The notes under the pieces were generated by a model. The model made no database searches, was not told the DNA's origin, and saw only the letters and a program-made list of their open reading frames with translations. From positions 1 through 19,844 of the forward strand of contig JBAYJD010000050.1 in assembly GCA_041665305.1 (NCBI GenBank): a DNA stretch of 19,844 nt, in the 5' to 3' direction. The DNA comes from YA12-FULL-51-18 sp041665305 (GTDB lineage: Bacteria; Elusimicrobiota; Elusimicrobia; Elusimicrobiales; UBA9959). How positions within the stretch are numbered: the first letter of the stretch is position 1; the number at the start of each line of letters is the position of its first letter. Of this stretch, positions 16,209 through 19,844 are shown piece after piece. A program made the position numbers and the translations under genes.

Positions 16209-16237
16209 TTATTAGGTCATTGCCATTTCTTGTTCAA
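16209..16237 (-). promoter_or_regulatory. Sigma70-like promoter of the exported three-gene cluster
   Basis: TTGAAC (16237-16232), a 17-nt spacer and TAATAA (16214-16209) lie on the minus strand, about 90 nt before the ATG of the glycine-rich gene, in an AT-rich gap after the methyltransferase gene. Unlike the rpsF promoter it leaves room for a leader, and that gene has a Shine-Dalgarno site. Confidence 0.6.
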
Positions 16238-16256
16238 AAATATTCAAAACACATTC

Positions 16257-17027
16257 TTACCGGGCTTTTCGGCAGACCACGATCTGCCTGGGGCTGTCCG
16301 CGGAGAAAGGGGCGAGGTCGAAATCCCCGTATTTCCTGAGCGCTTTAAAGCCGTTGTAATGGAGGAGGGCGTCCAGCTCCTGCGGGAAAAAACAGCGCAG
16401 ATTGAGGGCCCTGGAGGCGAACCTCTTCCTGCCCCTGGTGTAATGCCAGGTGATGCGCGAGATCTGCGCGGCCCTGTCGTAGGAATATTGTTCTTCCACC
16501 AGGATGTCCTCCCCTCCGCGCGGGTCTTTATAGCACGACACGGGCAGTAATTCCTCGGTGTCCCGGACCAGGCAGCCCGGATGCGGGTTAAAAACATCCA
16601 GGATAAAGCGTCCGTCCGGGGCGAGATGGGCGCGGACGGAAGCGAAGAACCGTTCCAGGCCGGCCCTGTCCGCAAAGTGCTGCATCGAATTAAAGGGTAT
16701 GAAGATCAGTTTAAACTTCCTTTTCAGCCGGAAGAGTCTGGCGTCGGCGCGGACCAGAACCGCCTTCAAACCTTCCGCGGCGGCTTTTTCCCTTGCGAGC
16801 GCCAGCATGGGCGCCGAAATATCCAGGCCGGTGATGTCCACGCCGGCCCGGGCGAGCGCAAGGGTCAGCCTTCCGGTGCCGCAGGCCAGTTCCAGCACGG
16901 GGCCGCGGGCCCGCTTAGCCGCGGCAAGGTAAAAAGGGAGGTCGCTCTGCGACTGTTTATCTTCGGCGTCGTACAGGACGGCGTCGCCGTAGATCTCCGA
17001 TCCGTCCGGGATTTTATATTCTTTCAT
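16257..17027 (-). CDS. Class I SAM-dependent methyltransferase, substrate unknown
   Basis: The protein has 256 residues. SAM motif I is LELACGTGRL at 45-54, the acidic residue of motif II is D69 in GLDIS, RADAR is at 93-97 and a motif IV-like PFNSMQHF at 111-118. The C-terminal half is beta-rich, as in small-molecule methyltransferases of the Methyltransf_25/11 type. It lies 39 bp after the MurU-like gene and likely shares its transcript, but the sequence does not show what it methylates. Only a weak GGATAG precedes the ATG. Confidence 0.85.
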   Translation of the reverse strand: MKEYKIPDGSEIYGDAVLYDAEDKQSQSDLPFYLAAAKRARGPVLELACGTGRLTLALARAGVDITGLDISAPMLALAREKAAAEGLKAVLVRADARLFRLKRKFKLIFIPFNSMQHFADRAGLERFFASVRAHLAPDGRFILDVFNPHPGCLVRDTEELLPVSCYKDPRGGEDILVEEQYSYDRAAQISRITWHYTRGRKRFASRALNLRCFFPQELDALLHYNGFKALRKYGDFDLAPFSADSPRQIVVCRKAR

Positions 17028-17066
17028 ACTATCCGGAATTTTGCGCCGAGATGTTTTCTTCAGCTT

Positions 17067-17792
17067 TCAGTATTCAGCCTTTCTCCCCTTCTTCGCCTCC
17101 CGCTCATAACGCCGCACCGCTTCTAGCCTTTCCAGATCGCCTATGTCGTTCCAGAACGGGGAGGTGTCCTTAAAACCTTTTATTTTTTCTCCGGCGGCGG
17201 CCAGGCGCAGGTATACCCCGGCTATTGAGAACACGCCGGTCTCGGAGATCTTTGAAAGCAGCTCTTTTGAGATCACCTGGATGCCGCTGAAGGCGAGAGG
17301 TTTCAGGCCGGCCGAGACTTTTTCCGTTTCACGGCCCCGCAGGTCCATGGCGGAGTTAAAAACAAATCTCCTTTTTGAAGGCCTTTCCCTTACCGCCAGC
17401 GTGGCCAGCGCGCCCGAGGCCAGGTGCGCGGCGTAAAGGGCGGTCAGGTCCAGTTCGGAATAAACATCCGAGTTATAAGCGAAAAAGGGCGGGCCGTCGT
17501 CCAAAAAAGACGCCGCCTTTTTCAGCCCGCCGCCCGTTTCAAGCGGGAAATCCTCTTCGCGCGAAAGCCGTACTTCAAGGCCGAAATTGTTCCTGGCACG
17601 CAGGAAGTCCGCTATTTGTTCGTGGAAATGGTGGGTGTTCACCACAAGGCCCGTAACGCCGGCGGCTTTAAGCCGCCTGATGACCAGCTCAAGCAAGGGG
17701 GTCCCGTCTATCTCCACAAGGGCTTTGGGCAGGTTGTCGGTTATCGGGCGCAGGCGGGTCCCGATTCCCGCCGCGAAGATCATAGCTTTCAT
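17067..17792 (-). CDS. murU: Sugar-1-phosphate nucleotidyltransferase, MurU-like
   Basis: This enzyme transfers a nucleotide to a sugar 1-phosphate, releasing pyrophosphate. The fold signature is AAGIGTRLRP (7-16) with K23 in LPKALVEIDG. The metal-binding aspartate is D109 in NSDV and a second lies in WNDIGDLERL (D216), close to the WxDxGxxxRL of MurU proteins. The start at 17792 gives 241 residues; the longer upstream frame is the antisense-like tail of the preceding gene region and is unlike the family. A neighbouring AmgK-like kinase 40 bp upstream favours N-acetylmuramate-1-phosphate uridylyltransferase. A mannose- or glucose-1-phosphate enzyme cannot be excluded. Confidence 0.85.
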   Translation of the reverse strand: MKAMIFAAGIGTRLRPITDNLPKALVEIDGTPLLELVIRRLKAAGVTGLVVNTHHFHEQIADFLRARNNFGLEVRLSREEDFPLETGGGLKKAASFLDDGPPFFAYNSDVYSELDLTALYAAHLASGALATLAVRERPSKRRFVFNSAMDLRGRETEKVSAGLKPLAFSGIQVISKELLSKISETGVFSIAGVYLRLAAAGEKIKGFKDTSPFWNDIGDLERLEAVRRYEREAKKGRKAEY

Positions 17793-17832
17793 GGCTTCAT
17801 CTGCCTGTCCAGGCGTAGGGAAGGGAGCGGGG

Positions 17833-19305
17833 TCATATATGCGGCGGTTGCAGCTCGCGGTGCTGCAACTCGACCTTGAGCTTATACTTTTCGGCAAGAT
17901 GCGTCCTAAGCCGTTCGGCGCAATAGACCGAGCGGTGGCGGCCGCCTGTGCAGCCGAAGGAGACCAGCAGATCGGTGAAGTTCCTGGACTGATAATTCTC
18001 GACCGCCGGGTCCAAGAGGCGGAACACCCCTTCCAGGAACTCTTCCACCCGCGGCTCCCCGGCGAGATAATCCCGCACTTCGGGGTCGCGGCCGGTAAGC
18101 GGCGCGAACTTCGCCTCGCGGCCGGGATTGGGAAGGAAGCGGCAGTCGAAAATAAAGCCCCCTCCGTGCCCGCTTTCGTCGGCCGGCAGGCCTTTGCGGT
18201 AGGAAAAACTTGAAATCCGCACCGTCAGGCCCAGCCTGGCGGCGCCGAACTGCCGCAGCTGGGAAGACGCCGCCATGCTTTTGAAGATCCGGGTCAGTTC
18301 CGGCAGCTTCACCGGCAGCTCGGCCCGCCTTAGCAGCCACTCGATATTTTTTATGGCGTAGGGCACGCTCTGGAGAAAATGCGTTTTGCCCTCGTAAAAG
18401 CCGCGCAGGCCGTAGGCGCCGAGCGCCTGCATTATCCTTATATACACGAACGCGTAGAAGTGCCGCATGAAAGCGGCCTTATCCACCTTGCCCAAGGATT
18501 GGGCGGTCTTAAGGTAATAAGCAAGCAGCTCAAGGCGCGTCTCGGGCGGGATGTCGGCCTTGGCGTCGTATAGCAGCGAGGCCACATCGTATTGCAGGGA
18601 GCCTTTGCGGCCTCCCTGGTAATCGATGAAATAGGGCTCCCCGTCCCTCAGCATGACATTCCTCGACTGGAAGTCGCGGTAGATGAAATAAGAATTATCG
18701 GCCGAGAGGAGGAACGTGGTCAGGACGCTGAAATCGTTTTCAAGTTTATCCTCGTTGAACGGGACCTTCGAGAGCCGCAGGAAATAATATTTGAAATAGT
18801 TCAGGTCCCAGGTGATGGACTGGCGGTCGAAGCTGCCGCGCGGGTAGCAGTATTTGTACTCAAGCGTCCGTCCGGCCTGCATCTGGAAGCGGGGCAGCCA
18901 GTCCAGGGTTTTTTTATACGCGGCCACCACGGAGGCGGGGAGATCGGGGCCGGTGCGCTCCTTGAGCATGAACTGAAACAGCGTCATATCCCCGAGGTCC
19001 TCTTCCAGATACAGGTTTTTTGCGGGTTCGGCGGCGTAGATCTCCGGCACCGGCAGGCCTTCCTTTCTGAAGTGCTTTGAAAACTCGATGAAAGCGGCGT
19101 TTTCCAGCCTGTCGGGACCCGCGGCGCCTATTACCGAGCGGCCCGCGCCGGCAAGGCGGAACAGGCGCCGTGTGGAACCGTCCCCCTTAAGCGGCGCGAT
19201 GGTCCCGGGGAGGGAACCGAATGTTTTTTTAAAAAGGGCTCTTAGGCCGTCTTCCGGACCCGCGGCCGTTTCCGGCGCCTGAAGTTCAGCTTTTTTATCC
19301 GTCAT
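17833..19305 (-). CDS. AmgK-like sugar kinase fused to a RapZ C-terminal domain
   Basis: The protein has 490 residues. About 23-333 form an aminoglycoside/choline-kinase-like domain: GDGSTRRLFRL (41-51), catalytic loop YRDFQSRN with D211 and N216, metal ligand D228 in FIDYQGG, and YDVASLLYDAK, a pattern seen in AmgK, the anomeric MurNAc/GlcNAc kinase. About 361-486 match the C-terminal domain of RapZ: FIFDCRFLPNPG (385-396), LTGRDPEVRDYL and GCTGGRHRSV (451-460). RapZ's N-terminal P-loop domain is absent. In E. coli that C-terminal domain senses glucosamine-6-phosphate. Next to the MurU-like gene this suggests cell-wall sugar salvage with amino-sugar sensing. The ATG at 19305 is chosen because a -10 box would start the RNA there; a GTG at 19311 is in frame. 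Confidence 0.85.
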   Translation of the reverse strand: MTDKKAELQAPETAAGPEDGLRALFKKTFGSLPGTIAPLKGDGSTRRLFRLAGAGRSVIGAAGPDRLENAAFIEFSKHFRKEGLPVPEIYAAEPAKNLYLEEDLGDMTLFQFMLKERTGPDLPASVVAAYKKTLDWLPRFQMQAGRTLEYKYCYPRGSFDRQSITWDLNYFKYYFLRLSKVPFNEDKLENDFSVLTTFLLSADNSYFIYRDFQSRNVMLRDGEPYFIDYQGGRKGSLQYDVASLLYDAKADIPPETRLELLAYYLKTAQSLGKVDKAAFMRHFYAFVYIRIMQALGAYGLRGFYEGKTHFLQSVPYAIKNIEWLLRRAELPVKLPELTRIFKSMAASSQLRQFGAARLGLTVRISSFSYRKGLPADESGHGGGFIFDCRFLPNPGREAKFAPLTGRDPEVRDYLAGEPRVEEFLEGVFRLLDPAVENYQSRNFTDLLVSFGCTGGRHRSVYCAERLRTHLAEKYKLKVELQHRELQPPHI

Positions 19306-19311
19306 TGTCAC

Positions 19312-19317
19312 ATTATA
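19312..19317 (-). promoter_or_regulatory. TATAAT box placing the transcript start at the kinase ATG
   Basis: A consensus -10 (TATAAT, 19317-19312) ends 6 nt before the ATG at 19305. With the standard 7-nt step, the first transcribed base is the A of the start codon. No Shine-Dalgarno site exists. The -35 region is poor and overlaps the hairpin at 19321-19351. Confidence 0.55.
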
Positions 19318-19320
19318 ACA

Positions 19321-19351
19321 ATAAAACTCCGGCGATAAGCCGGAGTTTTAT
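19321..19351. terminator. Perfect 13-bp terminator-like hairpin
   Basis: ATAAAACTCCGGC (19321-19333), loop GATAA, GCCGGAGTTTTAT (19339-19351). A runs on one side and T runs on the other make it a potential terminator in both directions. It stands directly upstream of the kinase promoter, so it should end a minus-strand transcript arriving from the right, yet no good gene is seen there. Confidence 0.7.
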
Positions 19352-19844
19352 CATTCCCGAAAGCCCGTGCAACATTAGGAGCCTGTCGCGCTCAGGTCCG
19401 TTTAGGAAATATCAGGTGATGTGGACGATAGCGTTCCCGGCGGCAGCCCTGTCCCAGGAAAATCCGGATAATTCTCGCATTAGGTGGCACAGAAGAGCCT
19501 ATTCTCCCGCTAAATTTCATGTAACGCGAGCGGAAAAACTTGTAACTCCGTAAAAGGGCCATGTTTTTCACAGTAACCGATTTGTGGGACAGCATATTAA
19601 AGATGTTTAAAATGGCGGCGACCACCGGGCGGGATAATAATGCCGTACCTTCATTAAGGGCGGGATCACATTAAACATTAAAATACGGTAGGCAAGATTT
19701 GCAGCTTAGATTCCCGTTTGCATGAAGGGCGGCGGGGTGTAATTGGCGGGGTGACAGCTATGGGTGGATCGGGCCGAGGGGTGCGAAGCACAATTCAATG
19801 AACAGGCAACCGGCGCGAAGTCGCCGGGCCGGCCGCAGGCCCGA
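19352..19844. other. About 490 bp with no convincing gene
   Basis: No ORF here resembles a known protein. A 77-codon minus-strand frame (19625-19392, GTG start) has a basic, hydrophobic composition but no family motif. At 19731-19758 a 14-bp unit is repeated in tandem (GGCGGGGTGTAATT then GGCGGGGTGACAGC). From about 19781 to the edge small GC-rich hairpins follow: GTGC-GAA-GCAC (19781-19791), CCGGCG...CGCCGG (19810-19827) and GGGCC...GGCCC (19826-19842). This end could belong to a repeat or insertion element continuing to the right. Confidence 0.4.

Noticed and set aside
19392..19625. 77-codon minus-strand frame as a gene or acyltransferase remnant
   Set aside because: It has a GTG start, no Shine-Dalgarno site and only a vague resemblance to acyltransferase N-termini, which is too weak to annotate.

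Overview
The window looks like a chromosome segment of a Gram-negative (diderm) bacterium that is GC-rich over most of its length. Supported genes are all on the minus strand. Diderm status follows from a MlaE-MlaF-MlaD lipid transport set. The mix of Mla genes, the rpsF-ssb-rpsR-rplI-dnaB-alr order, secreted proteins with a PNP-type C-terminal module and frequent absence of Shine-Dalgarno sites would fit Elusimicrobiota or a neighbouring phylum, but that placement is inference.

Read in the direction of transcription (right to left): (1) 19305-16257 is a likely operon of an AmgK-type sugar kinase fused to a RapZ C-terminal domain, a MurU-like nucleotidyltransferase and a SAM methyltransferase. 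It probably serves cell-wall amino-sugar recycling. The kinase gene appears to start at a leaderless promoter. (2) 16120-8371 is a three-gene cluster of exported proteins: a 1229-residue glycine-rich protein with three long internal repeats, a beta-propeller protein, and an M23 metallopeptidase carrying Ig-like domains and a PNP-type C-terminal module. (3) 8293-3798 is the classical ribosomal/replication operon rpsF-ssb-rpsR-rplI-dnaB followed by alr. A good sigma70-like promoter lies so close to rpsF that its mRNA should be almost leaderless. (4) 3802-3398 is a non-coding block with two hairpins behind alr and a 281-bp imperfect palindrome. (5) 3397-1 is mlaE-mlaF-mlaD followed directly by radA, which runs off the left edge. 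(6) 19321-19844 holds a perfect terminator-like hairpin and about 490 bp without a convincing gene.

The most interesting items are the 281-bp palindrome, a pair of near-identical stem-loops with a compensatory base pair that overlap the mlaE and alr stop codons, the kinase-RapZ fusion beside a MurU-like gene, the two leaderless-type promoters, the unexplained secreted three-gene cluster, and a set of mutually exclusive stems between rplI and dnaB. No CRISPR array, tRNA, rRNA or transposase gene was recognised.
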